A stretch of 64,000 bases of DNA from Apteryx mantelli (GCF_036417845.1 NC_089981.1:85043268-85107267), one strand, 5' to 3'; positions 36,253 to 50,363 are shown, numbered from the stretch's first letter. Notes: a model not told the origin generated them from the sequence alone. Translations and numbers: made by a program.

Positions 36253-39200
36253 CGCTGGAGCAATTATTGCCACGAAAGAGAGAGAGAAACTACTGCGCTT
36301 AATCACTGTAATTATTCTTCCAGTTGAAACCATTCAGCTGGCCTCTAACTGGGCATATTTCCCTGCCTTTTTCCCCCAATATTTTATTCTACAGGTGCAT
36401 TAGTGCTTTATTATCTATAAAAAAAATCTGTGACATAAGGATCTGTGAAGAAGGATGTTTCATGATGTGCATATGATTTGCCTCCTCTCCCCCAGTTCAA
36501 CTTCTCCTCCTTCCCCTTCTCCACTGCTGATTTAAAGTCAAAAGGTTCAGTGGAAATTGTAGCTATGAACATGCAATTATTCTTTTTACAAGCTAACGAA
36601 TATCCCATGCATATTTGATCACTATATTCAATTACACATCCACTTAAACAATACCCACACACTAGTTTGCATCTGTATAAAGCTTTGATTGGACACTTTG
36701 AACTGATTGTTTGCTGTGTACTCTGGTCTCCATGTAGAAAATCAGCAGGACTGTTGCATAAAAAACATGTCAAGTCAGCCATATGCATAAAATGACATTA
36801 TTTTCAAGAGAACTTGATTTGAGATCAGGAAAAATACCTCGCACTGTGCATTTCCTAAAGAGAATGAGTCCTGGGGGAAGAAAGCTTTCTCTTGAGTGCA
36901 ATCTTCAAAACTTGAGTTTCCTTTCATCAAGCTGGGAGTGGGAAATATGATTTTTTTTTTCACAATAAAATGCTTGTTTCCACTAGTCTTTCCTCAGAAT
37001 GGTGCAGTCTGACCAGAGCAGAGACTAATCTATCTCCAACACTTCAATAAAATGTAAATGTTTGTCATAATAATGCCTCCATTGTTAGTACCAAACTGGG
37101 ATTTTTCAACCTCTGACTCCCAGCAATGACTAGCTGAGTAGCAACAGCATAGTGCTGAAAGAATTTTTCAACAGCAATTTGCTTGTTCCAATTTGCTTTT
37201 CAGGGTTGCTGGTCAGGATTGCTAGAGAGCCTGTAAAAGGATCTCGTTCTATTAATTCGGCCCAGCCTCTCCTCCTGTCCTAGTCATATTTAGTTTCTTC
37301 GGTAGTTCCACTGAGTAAGTTAATTGAATTAGAAGTGCCACCAGGAGCTTGCATGCAGATCTACGGTTTCATGTATAAAACCCAGCTCCCTTCAGCTGCA
37401 GAAACAGATATGTGCACCTGTTGAGAAGGTGAAGAAATGTCTAGAGATGACTTATTCCCCTGACGATAGCCTCTGATTCTCTTCTCAGGTTGGTCTGACA
37501 ATAAAAGTACCCTAAGCTGGCACACTAGGCTGTATCAATTATATGCCGACATGTTCTTTGGACAAACACAAGTGAGATGGAGAAATATAATCAGTGAATT
37601 AGAAAAAAGATTGAAAGTGCAGTGATTTGAAAAGTGATTTTGTAGGAATGGATTGATGTAGCTCCATGCTAATTGTCTCCCTCTGACTTAAGCCTAAATG
37701 TGTCTGTTTTAGCAATTCCAAGAGTTATTTTGCTAATTGCTTAATCTGCAATCTCAGCTCACCCACAAATATTGATAAATAAAATGATACCAACTGGATT
37801 CTGACCTTTTTTCTACTGGTGCAAAGCCTACTAAGTTTCAGTTAAGCACAGGGTTCAATATAGACACCCTTTTTCTACCAGTAAATGAACAAAATCATAA
37901 TTCATGCTTGCTATTGGATTTTTAATGAGATTTTGGAGCAAAAGGCCTATAAAATTGTGCTCTCAAGCCTGAAAGCTCTTCAGGAGCTTCAAGAAACCCT
38001 GGGAGTTAGGTGTCTAGCTAGCTTTGGAATTTGTGTTTGGTCCTTTTTGGAGAAGTCCTTCAAATGGTAAAGTGATTTCCTAGCGATTTGAGAACATAAT
38101 TCCGAATCCATTTCAGAGGTCTCTTGCACACCTCATCTTAGTCATTGGCTCTTTTCCCAGCAGGATGCTCCTCTGCTCACCTGGACCATGCCTGTGAGCT
38201 GCTCCAGCCCCAGCTAGGGGCGGATGGTGTAGCTCTGCTCCCTGTGCGGAGGGACCGAAGCTGCTGCGCCATTACACTGAGCATGGACCTCAGAATCTGC
38301 AGAGGCCAAGTGTTGGTAACAAGAGCTATTCCCAACCCGCTTCCATTGCCAAAATTAAGCTACTCTGAGCAAGACCCTGCTGAAACGTTTCTAACCAGAG
38401 GAGCAACGAATGAATAAAATAAGGAGAGCAAAGAACGGGACAGCCGAAACCAAGGCAAGAGAGTGGTAGCTTCTGGCACCGCTCACACGCTATAAAGGTG
38501 CGATGGAAACAACATGCGAGTGACTCTGCCTGTGCCCTGCCTAGCCGCCGAGCGACCTGCCGCATAACCAGCAGAATATAGTTATGCAGCATAAATAAGC
38601 AACATATAAGAAGCAATCGCTTCTGCTGCTACTTTTTGCAGCTGAAGTAGTGGTTGAGTACCACCACTGGGGGGCAGAAAAGGCCTTTGAAGAAGATGAG
38701 CCACTTTCATGAAATCTGCAGTCTTTCTGAAGTCAGTCAAGTTCTTCCTTTTCTAATTTATTCCTATTTATTATGAAAATTAGTAAGTTGACCTGTTGTG
38801 CACCTTAAAACAGAGGTCTGTGCAGTGGAAGGTGTTTTAAGGTGTCTGTGCTCTAGAAATGCTGCTAGTGGACTGGAAAGAGAAAATATCTGCACACTAG
38901 ATATATTGGAGATACCTTCTGCTTTGGGTACAAACACCTATTTCTTAAGAAATTAAACCACATATTACTATGATCAATTAGGAAATAACTTTTAGAGTAA
39001 TCAGGATAGAATATTGTCCTAAGCCATGTGTTTAGTGAAAGTTTATTATTGCTTGACTTGGGAAAAATAGCAAGCAAACCCAATAAATGACATTCAGTTA
39101 TTTAGTCTTATATACTCTTTATCTTATTTATAATATATACCTATGTATGTTTATGTAATATATATACATGAACAAACACAGACATGCACAAATACTGCAA

Positions 39201-40260
39201 AAAAGGACTCCCCTCCTCCCCTGCCCCCATTTTTCTTTTTCCTTAAATCAAAGCAATGCGGTTCAAGGCATTTTCTGTATTTCATATAATACAACCTAAT
39301 CTTCCTAAATAATTTAATCTAGTCATTAGTTAAATTGAGTCATCAGTTATCTATCAACAGCTATGCAGTACAGTGATCAGCATGGGGCTTGTGGGCTTCC
39401 GTTTGGTTTGTTTGATCGCTATTTCTTAAGCTGTAATGTTAGGCAGACAATATTTTTGGCTTATTTTCAAAGTGTAATTTCTCTCCCGTACTGGCATGTT
39501 GTGGAGTTCATATAATCATGCCGGTAAATATATAAAATGTTTTAAAATCCTCTCCTTTTATTTTTCCCGAATCATGAGTACATGTAACGTTGTAGTTGCC
39601 AGAGAGACCCTCAGTGTTCCCTCAGCAGCCTCACAGACTATCACGTTACTCCAGATTTTGGCATTTCTTAAAAAGGGATTTCTTTCTTAAACCCACTACA
39701 CTGTAATGGCTCTTAAGAAGCTGTTACTGTCTAGAGTGTAAATCCGTCTTAGTTTGCGTATTATTGACCTGATAAAGTGTGATGGGGGCCTCCGACGAGC
39801 CGGGAGGAGGGGGGGATTTTGCGGCTGTTGTGGGCCAGGAGGCTACACTTGCAAATGCTTAGGAAATTTTCTTTGGAAATTTTCCTTGGAAATGGAAGTA
39901 AATGAGGAGTCAGGTGGGGGGCACAGCCCAGTCTACCAGCCCTTCACGTGTGAGTACTCACCCTGCAGAGCAGCTTTTTGGAAAATCTAGGTTATTTAAT
40001 GTAAGGGAAGAAGAACACAAATGATGCGTTTGAAGAATGGATTAAAGGTTGCTTGCGGACTGTAAAAATGCCCAAAGACCATCCTGATTCTGCAAAGATA
40101 GGAGTGCACCGTTTAACTTTGGGAGGCTGATTTCAACAGATCCTACTGGCGGGGAATTCATTTAAGCAAGTGCTTTAAGTCTCTGGAGGGGTAAGGTCCT
40201 AAGACGGGAATAAAATAAATTTTCTCCCCCTCATCATCTAATTAGTATTTACATACAAAC
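36253..40260. other. Intergenic, no gene seen
   Basis: AT-rich, low-repeat DNA with a TA-rich simple stretch at 39110-39190. It includes long unique-looking AT-rich segments (about 37.2-37.8 kb) that could hold conserved noncoding sequence, but nothing can be proved here. No exon supported. Confidence 0.45.
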
Positions 40261-42010
40261 AATCCCCCCTAAAATGAGCGAGTTTAGAGTGAAAATCCTG
40301 GCAGCTGCTTTAACCAAAAAAAACCTGCAAAGGATATTGCTCCCCCTTTCTCCTTGCAATAAGAAAATACAGCTTTACGCCCAATCCGGTAATCAGATTC
40401 TCCCTGGCCGACCCAGCCGAACACAGGATCCGGACCTCTTTCCCGGCGTGCCCGCTGGGTCTCCACGATGTTTGGCAGATCACGCGTCTACAAAATGATG
40501 CAATAATTCAGAAAAAAGGCAACACGTTGGTGAACGAATAAGCAAAGAAAAACGAGATTACTCAAACGTCGGACAGCCACAGATCACTTGCCTGGGGTTT
40601 GAAAGATTTGGTTTTAGGGAAAGACTTCTGTAATCTGTTGCGATGTATTTTCCTCCGTGAGCAGGTTGTGGCACAAAATATTGAACTGTGCCAGTGTTAA
40701 TGGGAGCGTAGCTGGAGAGGCAGAAAAGGGATTGTTAGCAAAAGGCAAGGGGAATCCTAAGGAATAACGTTTCAACAGATTAAACTGAAAAACATTGTGC
40801 TCCATCAGCTTTTTCAAAATCGGGGATCTGATACATGCACCACGCGCCACTCTGCAATAAAACAGCAGCTTTGTAGGACCACGGAAAAACCCAGCAGTAA
40901 AACAAGGCCCTGTCCTTTCGGTAGGTTAGGCACGCCGCAAGAATTACAGTTCGCCGCAATATCTCATTTCTGAAGACGAGTAGGCGCCGGCGTGCCAAAA
41001 TCATTCCCACCGCAGCGGAGCTGCTTGTCCCGTTACGTAAGAAACAAACTCCATTCGGCATTCAATTGACTTTCTAACTTAGGAGACAGGACTTTACCTC
41101 TTCAAATACTGAAAATAGATTGCATTCTTGGCCCGTGCTTTAAAAGGTTATGGAGAATAAACGCACACCCTGGTAGCGTTCTAGTGAGCTCCCTAATCTC
41201 AGTTGCACTTTGTCAGAACGAGGTAACTGGTAGTTAAGTGAAATACCTTAGATCAAAGGGGGATTAATCGCCAACTGAATCCTTGCTGAATAAACCTGTC
41301 ATTCAAGAAAATTATTTCCACTGAACTTAGCAGCGGATTGAAGGTATTTGCATAACAGGGACCAACGTGCTTCAGCCAGGTTAAAAGGTTCAGAATTCAT
41401 CCAGTGTTTAGCTTTTTGGCTCCTTTTCCTTTCAGCGGCCCTGTACAATGGTTTTTAATCTGATAATGCAGCTAACTATCTAAATGATGTCCGAACAGGA
41501 AAGTATTGCAAAGTTTGCGTGAGGGATGGATCAATTTCACTTTCAGGAACTCCTAAATCTGATTTGTCGGAATTTAAGATGTAATCCTTAAAAAAAGTCC
41601 CTTAAACCCGAGGGCTGTTTATTAACGTCCTTTTTTTATTTGACCTTTGTCTTAGAAACAGCTCGTCCTGCCCGCTGCCTTCCCCGGGGCGCTTTATGAT
41701 CATTTCGTCGGGATTTGGAGGCACGGCTGTAAGCGACGCCTGTACGGCTGCGTGCACGCTATGCGCGCGTGGATTGGGGCACGCACGCGGACGCAAACGG
41801 ATTTGCTTTTTAAGCCTGTCTTTCTGAGGTCGTGATGAATTCACATGTAAGTGAAACGGATATAATTAAATAATCGGACCCAACAGGCTTCCCTCATTTT
41901 CGAGGATCAGCCCTCGTAAGAGCTTTACCCACCATGGGCTTGTTCAGTTTTTGTCGCGCGACTGTGCCAACGTTTTTAAACTGATTGAATTATCTCTGTT
42001 TTATTGTTGT
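40261..42010. promoter_or_regulatory. CpG-retaining intergenic domain, candidate regulatory element
   Basis: Inside CpG-poor intergenic DNA this stretch keeps CpGs in clusters: about 14 in 40915-41040, and 21 in 41663-41832, by direct count. Within it, 41250-41353 carries an exact TCF/LEF-type AGATCAAAGG, a GGATTA homeodomain (OTX/bicoid) core and an exact octamer ATTTGCAT. No credible exon or TATA box. Enhancer, unannotated promoter or lncRNA start are all possible; function is inference. Confidence 0.4.
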
Positions 42011-45000
42011 TGGTTTTCGCTGTGACTTTTTGCGGAGAATTCATTTGCAGTGGAAGAGAAAATAAGGGGTCTTCTGTGGCTGTCAGGCAGCGGCTTTTGA
42101 ATCTGCACTGCAAGAACTGGGGAAAAACACACTTAAAAAAACGTAGATTTCCAGAGAATGCCTTCTTGTCATCTCCCTCCCAAGCCTCCCTGGGGTTCAT
42201 TTGCAAGCGCTTCCACCTCTCCTACCTTTTGGGCATATGGAAGAATGTCAAGCTACATGGTGGACGTCAGATTTCATAATCAGATTTTGGCAATAAATGG
42301 AATTTAGCTACTTTGGCATCTAGAATGCGCCTGACACCATTCATTCTTTCAGTGGGAGCGGTTCATATTCATTGCAAACTCAAAGCATCTTTCAACTTAA
42401 AAAAATTGCAAAGAATGGTTATCAAAGAAAATGAATAAAATCCATATTGAGATAATTTTTTAGAAAATGATTGAAGTTTTAACCCAAGAAAGGACTCTTA
42501 GAGTTTCTTATAGCTTAGAATAAGAACATGTCAATCACGATTAAGCTTCTGGAATTGGAATCCCTTTGAAATGCAGCTGTTTCTTCTTTAATTGTGGCAG
42601 CGGACTCAAAAGAAAAGAAAGGTCCAGCCTTAAAGATGAGTAAGGAATACAAAATAGCTCAGGATTAGTTGTGGAGTTCAAAGGTCGCTAATTACACTAA
42701 GGAGTTCCCAGACACAGGGAAAACATTAAACAGGTCACCTACCAAACGGGAAACAGACTTTGACTTCAAAAAAAAAAAAAAAAAAAAAGAGATCCTGAAG
42801 AGATAGGTTTCTAGAGAAAATCGAAAGCATCGCAGTGAGAGCACCTGATCTCAAGGGGAAGAAAATGGGTTGGGTTTAGTTCGCTGCTGTTGCGTGTTGC
42901 TACAGATGGCATCGGGCTTTGAAAAAATTATCTAGAGCTCAGCCAGGTTTCTAGAAATCTCCAGGAAGGGAGGGGGGCAGGCATGGAAACATCTGATTTC
43001 CAGGTGCGGCACTGGAGGCGAGCCCCTGAAACGCAGCCTCCACGAGGGCTCGTGTCTCCCTGTCAGCATGTGGCTCTTTTTGCCGAGGAAGAGCTGTCTG
43101 TACAGGTGGGCACAGCTTGGATGGAAAGCTTTTTGCCAGGCTGCTTGGACACACTATCGCAGGGGCAATGACTGCTTGCAGACTGGGAGATGGATCTTCA
43201 TGGTCAAGGACTTGACTCCCCTGGGACCTTTGGTGCACGCTTAACTCCAAGCTCCTCTCTGGTTGCGTTGACTTGGGCTGCACCAATGTGGCTGCTGTCC
43301 CTCCTGGCGCCCCGCACATGTGTCAGTCCCTTCTGGGTCGGCACTCGAGCTCCGAGGATGCTGCTTTCTGCTGAAAGCCTGTTGGGGATATGCTGCTATT
43401 TGTCCTCGCTGCGGGAGGGATTGCAGTAAGCAATAAACCTTTGGTCCTCTGGATCTGGGGTGCAAGCGGAGAGAGCCAGGGCTATTATCTCCAGTCTGTT
43501 CACAAGAGCATTTTTAGGAGAACAGAACCTTTATTCTCTCAAATCCTGCTCTCCTGCCCAAATCACCATTTTATTCCAGCAAAAACTGGTGGATGTAAGT
43601 GCACGTAAGACATCGGAGGGGATCCCTCTCTTCACTTTGGCACCTCAGGACAGAGCATATCCTTGGGACATGACACTTGGAGAGAGAGGTAGGCCATACC
43701 GAGGGGAACAAGGCGACTGAGGGGTGGGCAGGCATGGAAGGATGAAGGCGATTTAGGTGAGATTTAGGGGAAATCTTTTCCATGACAAGAACATGAAAAT
43801 CAGCTAGGGATGAACGATGCAGAGGTTAGGGAACATCCCTTGGAAGGTTTAGGGAGAACTGGTCCCTTCAGAGTGAGGGGATGCACTCTCTAACCCTCTT
43901 CCAACCCTGCACCCCAAGGCAGTTGTCCTCTCTGAGCCCTACATACTGTATATTTGTTCTCTCCTGGAATCCTTCATCCTAAAACATGTCTTCTAGACCT
44001 TGACCTTGACCTCCTCATGGCTTGTCTCAGGAGCTCCCCAGTCTGGACCATTTTCTAGAAATGGGGACACTGTAGGTTCATGAGACTTGCCAAGTGCTCA
44101 CACTGTTGCCAAGTACTCGTCCTCCTGTGTTTTTCCTCCTTAAACTTTCAGTGATTTTATTGGTCCTTCTGGCCACAGCAACGGCCTCAGCCTTGTACTA
44201 AGTCTTTCTGACACTTGTATCCTTCTCGGCCCCCTCTTCCTCTCACCCTGTAGAGATGGCATCTGTTCCCAGACACTGTGACTGTGACTGTTTGTGCTGG
44301 AACATCTACTTTTGTTTTTGCTGAGCTATTCAGCTCATCCTGGATGAGGGTTTCAGTATCTTCATTAATCACTGCTTCTCAGTGATTGCCCCAGCCACAA
44401 ATTTCATCAATGCAAATTCTGTTTTCTTCCACAAACTTTTAAGTCACACAGTTGGGATCCAAAACACTTTGATGATTGTTCCCCATTGCTATTGCACTCT
44501 GAAATGTCAGCTAGTTTTTAATGTGTTTAATGGGTTACACATGGACTTTGCTTTGCTTTAATTTCTTAGACGTCTGTTACATCAAATCTATTATCTTTAC
44601 CAACTGAACCTGCAATCTCATCCAAAAAATTTTGCTATAAATTCCCATTAATTGGCATTACTTATATTACCCCAGAATTTTATGAAATGGAGTTCATTTT
44701 ATTAATGAAGTGAGTTCTAGATTAACTCTATGCTTATTTATACCCACTATTTTATTTGGGACCACATCAGGTCAATAAGCCAACACTTTTAAGTCTTTCT
44801 GTTTATTCTTGTCAAAGATTTGCATGTTCGTTTTCTTCTAGTTCTTTGAAATGCAATACTAAGTCTGAAGAACTCCTCAGCTAGCTCTTTTAAAACTCTT
44901 CGTGCAAAGCTATCTGCATGCATCTGCACGCAATCTATACCTGTGAGGAAATTATAAATACCGAGCACTTGAAGCAGCAAGTGCTCCTGTGGAAAAAACA

Positions 45001-47890
45001 GTGCTCTGTAACAAAAGAGAATTCTTAATTTTTTCCTTTAAAATTGAATATTTTTAAGCAATTGTACTATCTTCAGAAAAGGTGTTGATACTTTAAATAG
45101 CTAAAGGGACACCACAGATACAGTACTCAATCATCTGCCCACCAGAACTACTGTTAGATATCACCACTGCCACAGAGTCCTCAGACTCTGGTGAACTTAT
45201 AGTCGCGTCTTCCTTATTTGTTTTTTAGTGATCTTTTCTCCCTCTTACAAACATGAAAAATGGCCAGAGCATGCAGAGAAATAGTGAAACTGCTGGAGGA
45301 ACTACCAGGGAATGCATAAAGATCTACAGAAGGGTTTAGTCATTTGTAACTCCTTGAACATTGGCTTCCAGGAAGACCAAAACTGTAGTCTCCCTGATGT
45401 CTCTATTTGCTGCCTAGCTCTGGAGGCACCTGAAACCCTCTACACACATCACTTATTTCTCTCCCATGTCCTGTGTTCTGCAGGGAATGACTAAAGGTAC
45501 CTCAGTCATGACAGAGCTGAGTTGCTTGCTGTCTAGTTTGAATGAGATCAAGTTTTCCTCTGCTTATCTCCTTTGCATAGCATGGTAGTGGTTCAGGCAG
45601 CTCTCACAGACTAGGTGTTATGGAAAAAGCAGCCAGTGCCAGAGAGAAAATCAGTATGTTCCTTCCCTTTTACCTCACAGGGGATGGAGAATGCATGTTC
45701 AATTCCCTTCTTTTCCACGAGGATGCAAACCCACCTCCTCCATATCACAGGAGACACCCTCACCTGAACTTGCTAAGACTCAGGCTTACTAAGCATCCAT
45801 GAGATTCAGCCTTTCCCCTTCCCAAAATAGAAGTGTAGTCACCAGGTCAGGAGAAAGGCTTAATCAGACTCTCTCTCTCTACCAGTGCTGGTGTCTCACG
45901 GTTGGTGCACATGCCTGTTGGATTAAGGCACATGCCAATTTAACGTGTTTTGCTGTCTGACAAGTTCATGGGTCCTTTTCAAAGACCAGAGTATGTTGCA
46001 TGTGCAAGATTGCCAGAGGCTTCAGCCGCACTTTGTTAGAGGGCAGACACAGCCTCTCTTCCCCTCTTCTCTTGCTATAGAGCTATCCCTGAGCAGGAGC
46101 AGAGCACTGCAGCAAAAGCAGGCTAGGCCTATAATCCAGAGGTTTATGGAGCAAAACCTCTTCTAATCAGAATGGGCAATGGCTTCCCCTAAGTTGTATA
46201 AAGCTGCTCATGGCTAGAAGAGAAGCATCACCCATCCTCTTCCTCCATCCAAACCCACATTGATAGCTGTGCCCAAAGTAACCTAAACCACCTGCATTCC
46301 TGAGTGCTGCAGCTGTCCTAATCTTGACAGAAGCTGGAAACATGGGCAAGAGAAAAACCAAAAAGGAACATGATTTGGGAAGGCCTCCGTGCTTTGAAGT
46401 ACAAGGGGACTCTCCTGTTCTAATGCACTGAGAGTTTCCACAGTCCCATCATTGCACAGCATTTCCTTTAGACACCTATGAAGGAGAAAAGCCATCTCTC
46501 CGCCGGGCTGCTGTGCTGTAGACAGCTTCTGTATTTCGCATGGGAAGGCTGGAAGCAAACACTGCATACTGAAATTCTGCAGCGGGTGCCTAGCACACGG
46601 AGCATGATCTGAACCCTTTCAGCAGAGAGACCCCTTTCCCCACGCATATTGTGGTGTCAAGGCATGCAGCTGACTGTAATGGGTGGGGGCTGGATTCAGG
46701 GCAAATTCATTAATTCACCTTTTGCCTGCTGATCACAATGGACACAGCATCTTCGTGAAATGGGTCATAGCATGGCTCTCCTTGGTAAGTTTGCATAGCA
46801 GTTTCAGCCGAACGGCATGTTTCACATGAATTAATCCACTCTTTAGAACATTTAACCAACCAATTAGATTACTATCTCAATCTAAGCATTTTTAAAATTA
46901 TAGCTTAAAACTTTTCCCCTTACATAATCACTAATCTTATTTATCACACAGCGTACAGTTAAACAAGAGGTACGGCAGGAGCAGCTGGCATGCTCAGTTA
47001 TTAGACGGCATTCTTCTTTTCTTTTGTGCTGCTCTCCAGGTTCCCTCAGTTTTTCACCAGCCTTTCAGAATTTGCTCATTTCCTGATAACTCTCTTAAAG
47101 TCCATTTCCTGTGTTCCTGCAGATACCAATTTTCTTCTCAAAATTAGAGGTTTCCTCTGTAAGCTGAGTCCTTTTCCTTTAAGCCTATTTTTTTCTAGGG
47201 AAAATGGCTCAGTGATGCTTCTTGGAACCTCCAGCAAACTTAGCTGTTTTTGTCTGCTCAGAGTTAGTCTTCTGCCTTTAAAAATCAGGTTCACACTTCT
47301 GGATACTCACTAATACCAGCTCTCAGAACAATGCAGTTTGCAGGCAGATATGAAAAGGAACTCATTACTTCTGCAGACAGGAGCAATAAGGATTCCTGCA
47401 TTACCTCCACTTTTAATAGCACGGCTCATATCTTACTGCCTCTCTTAAAATTCTCATACATTATTGGCTCATATGTATCCTGTACTCATTTCTGCACAAA
47501 ATCATCTTGTGAAAAGAAGGGAACTCTCTTGCTTTTTACTGTCCTGTTAATCTGGGGTTTAATAAGATTCTTGTAACTTCAGGACTGGAGTAAGACATTG
47601 AAAGCTTTCATGTCCTGGTGAACCCTTTGGTTTACAAAGCCAGTGAAGTAACTGCAAGTCCTCCTGGGAAGATGTGCTCAAGCATGCCAGTCGACATCAT
47701 CCGCATCACTGGGTACTTATTTTGTACCAGTTAATGTTAGAAGGAACATATAAATGGGCATGGCAAGTACTTTTCAGATTGCCTTCTCTAAGTTGCTATC
47801 CAGGACTAAAAACATAAGTTGGTTTTAAATTGTTAAGAAAAACAAATTCATTTGGTCTTTCTCACAACAAATTTTTTTAAAGACATACAC
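42011..47890. other. Intergenic, no gene seen
   Basis: Flanks the 3' end of AP5M1. Contains an uninterrupted A run of 21 at 42768-42788. Open frames are short and lack recognisable domains. The left part of any extended AP5M1 3' UTR would fall at the right end of this stretch. Confidence 0.5.
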
Positions 47891-47910
47891 ATTAAAAATG
47901 CTGCAGCAAA

Positions 47911-47916
47911 TTTATT
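47911..47916 (-). terminator. AP5M1: AP5M1 polyadenylation signal
   Basis: Canonical AATAAA on the minus strand, beginning 58 bases after the AP5M1 stop codon. Predicts a very short 3' UTR; other signals further left could extend it. Confidence 0.5.
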
Positions 47917-47973
47917 TTTACTGTATCACTGACATTACTTTCATTAGCCACCTTTTTTGTTTAAATACAAAAA

Positions 47974-48062
47974 TCATTCATTAGTAAATAAGGTTTTGTA
48001 CACGATAGGTGCCGATGCTTTGGAATTCCAGATGTAGTAATCAGAGGAAATCAGTTCCCGGG
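47974..48062 (-). CDS. AP5M1: AP5M1 coding exon 8 and stop
   Basis: 89 bases after a TTTTAG acceptor. Encodes (S)[18 protein letters not shown] then [10 protein letters not shown] and TGA. The conserved [13 protein letters not shown] block fixes the identity; the tail after it diverges from human. Confidence 0.93.
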
Positions 48063-50327
48063 CTAAAAAACAGGCAAGAAAAATAAGCATTATGAGGTGT
48101 CTTACAATCAGACATTCCTTCATCAAAGTTAAGAGACTACTAATCCATCCTTACTAGTTCACAGAAAAGGTATAATGGCCTCTTTAAACTGTAAGACTCT
48201 TACTATTATTTGAAAATCGTTTCTGATAATGAGACATTTAAAGTCTCAGCTTCAATTACCTTTACTAATGTATCAGTCATAAGCTTAAAATTCAAACAGA
48301 GGTCAAGTCAAAAGCAGGTGGATGGCTTGGATTTTATTCAATGAATATAAATTGCATACTTGATATAAAATATACAGTATGAAAGTAATGCTTTTTGGTG
48401 TTACAATTGAGGACTTAATGTGACCTGTCACAAAATTAATAGTGTAGATCACAGTTTTCAAATGCATTTCCAGACTTCTGCTAACATGACTAGCAGAAGT
48501 TACAACAGATACAAAGCAACACACAAAAATGCTTTCATTAGACACTACTGCTCAGATTTAATGAGTGCTACTGTGTTCCCAATTAGTATATTTTTGGTGC
48601 AGACTTGGAACTAGTCATGTGTTAATTCAAGGATAAGCAGACTTGGTTTCCATTTTCTGCTCTACAGATGTAATGTAGGACCCCACAGTAACAGCCTTAC
48701 CTTGCATGCAGGGCCCGAGTTCCGTAACTGCAGTTTGTATCTCAAACCTTACACCTCACATCCCCTAGGAAAGTGTTGTAACCAAGAGACCAGACTATAC
48801 AGAGGTATTCTCTCTCCCCCCAGTTAAAGTTCTACCATTTTGCAAAACATAGTAAAATATCACAGGGCTAAGGATAGAGAGCCCAAGAGAGAACCTGACT
48901 TTATAACTGAGTGACAAGGGCTTTCATCTAAAAGGGGAGATGCCAGTCTCTACTCTACAGGTGCATTAAGCATCCCTGGAAAAAAGAATACAAAGCAGAG
49001 AGAAAAATTGTCTGGCATGTCCCAAGAAAACCAGGAAAAGAGTTGCCCAACTTTAGTTACTTAATTTTAGTCATTGACATCTAATTCATAACTTCAATAC
49101 GAAGTTTCAGTTAAATAATCAACATGCTTGGTAACTCACATGCATTAATTTTTGGTTTTCCTGGTGAAAAGAGCTGAACAGAATGCTGGTCTACGTAACA
49201 TCCAGTAAGTGTGAAGTCTGGGATCCTAAAATACAGCTGCAGAAAAAGAGGAAAAACATGATCAGATGCATGCTGTTACGCTTGCTGTACCTATGTTACA
49301 TGCTTTTGGTGTGCAAGTGTATCCCCAAATGACAAGGATATCATATCCTGTAGGCAAGAAAATAGAAAACTCCATACTGAGAACAAAGAGGTTAATAATT
49401 ATGTCTGGTCAAAATCAGTGTATCTTCATAGCCAATTTAAGACAATAAAAAAATGATTACTAAGACATCTTTTCACAGAGATTGCAACTTACTTTTACAT
49501 AAGCAGTGTTCCCAGTGCAAATGATATCAGTTGGGTGCTCTTCACTTAGAGTGCCAAAAGTCACAGTTCCAGTAAGAGAAATTTCCAAAGACTTAGGGAA
49601 CTTTTGTCCTAAAGCCAGAAACAGCATCTATTATACATCTGTGTTTACAATATGCAAAACTGATTGGGGGAGGAGGTAGGAGGGTGTAGGGGTACATAGC
49701 TTACCTATGACCCAAACCAGTAAGCTCTTCTCTCGTGAGAGATCCAGCTGGCCGTAACTAACTTTGTATTCTAAATGAGCGATTGGGCCCCTATAGTATG
49801 GGAGAGGAGTAATAAAGCCATTGGAATTCGTATTATTCAGTATTTGTTAACAGTTACTTTGTTAAAGAAAGTAACAAATACTGAAAGCCATTCTTTATGT
49901 GCATACAGACAAATCATACCAATCCAAACACACCACTAATTTATGGAAAGAAATTATAGAGCAGGAGGAAATCACTGTGGTTTCAACCTAGTAATCATAA
50001 GAGAGCTGTTGATATTCCACTGTCTTCAGTTCATTGAGAGTATTTTACGAACACTATGATCAGCACCAGCAACTTTGTATCATTTCATCTTTAAATTTTC
50101 ATGATAATTATGTGGCAATATAGTCATGGCAGTTGTCAGAGAGGCTTAAAGGAAAACGATCATTTTAATTCTAAATAACTATATTTTTGATAAGCTGATC
50201 TGTAGCTAGGATTAGCAGTCTTAAGGAACAGGTAACCCTGGGTTGGAAGTGGTCTCAAGACTTAATCCACCTGGAGGATTGTGACTGCATTTAACGTGAA
50301 AAAAAAATACCATGGGGAAACAGGATA

Positions 50328-50363
<36 letters not shown>

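Noticed and set aside
42768-42788. A21 run considered as the tail of a processed pseudogene
   Set aside because: The preceding sequence has no open frame or recognisable mRNA, and there are no clear flanking direct repeats.
10207-47890. Search for tRNA, rRNA, snoRNA or microRNA genes in the intergenic gap
   Set aside because: No tRNA A/B-box pair with a cloverleaf, no snoRNA box pair with flanking stems and no convincing miRNA hairpin could be recognised by eye. A covariance-model search would be needed to exclude them fully.
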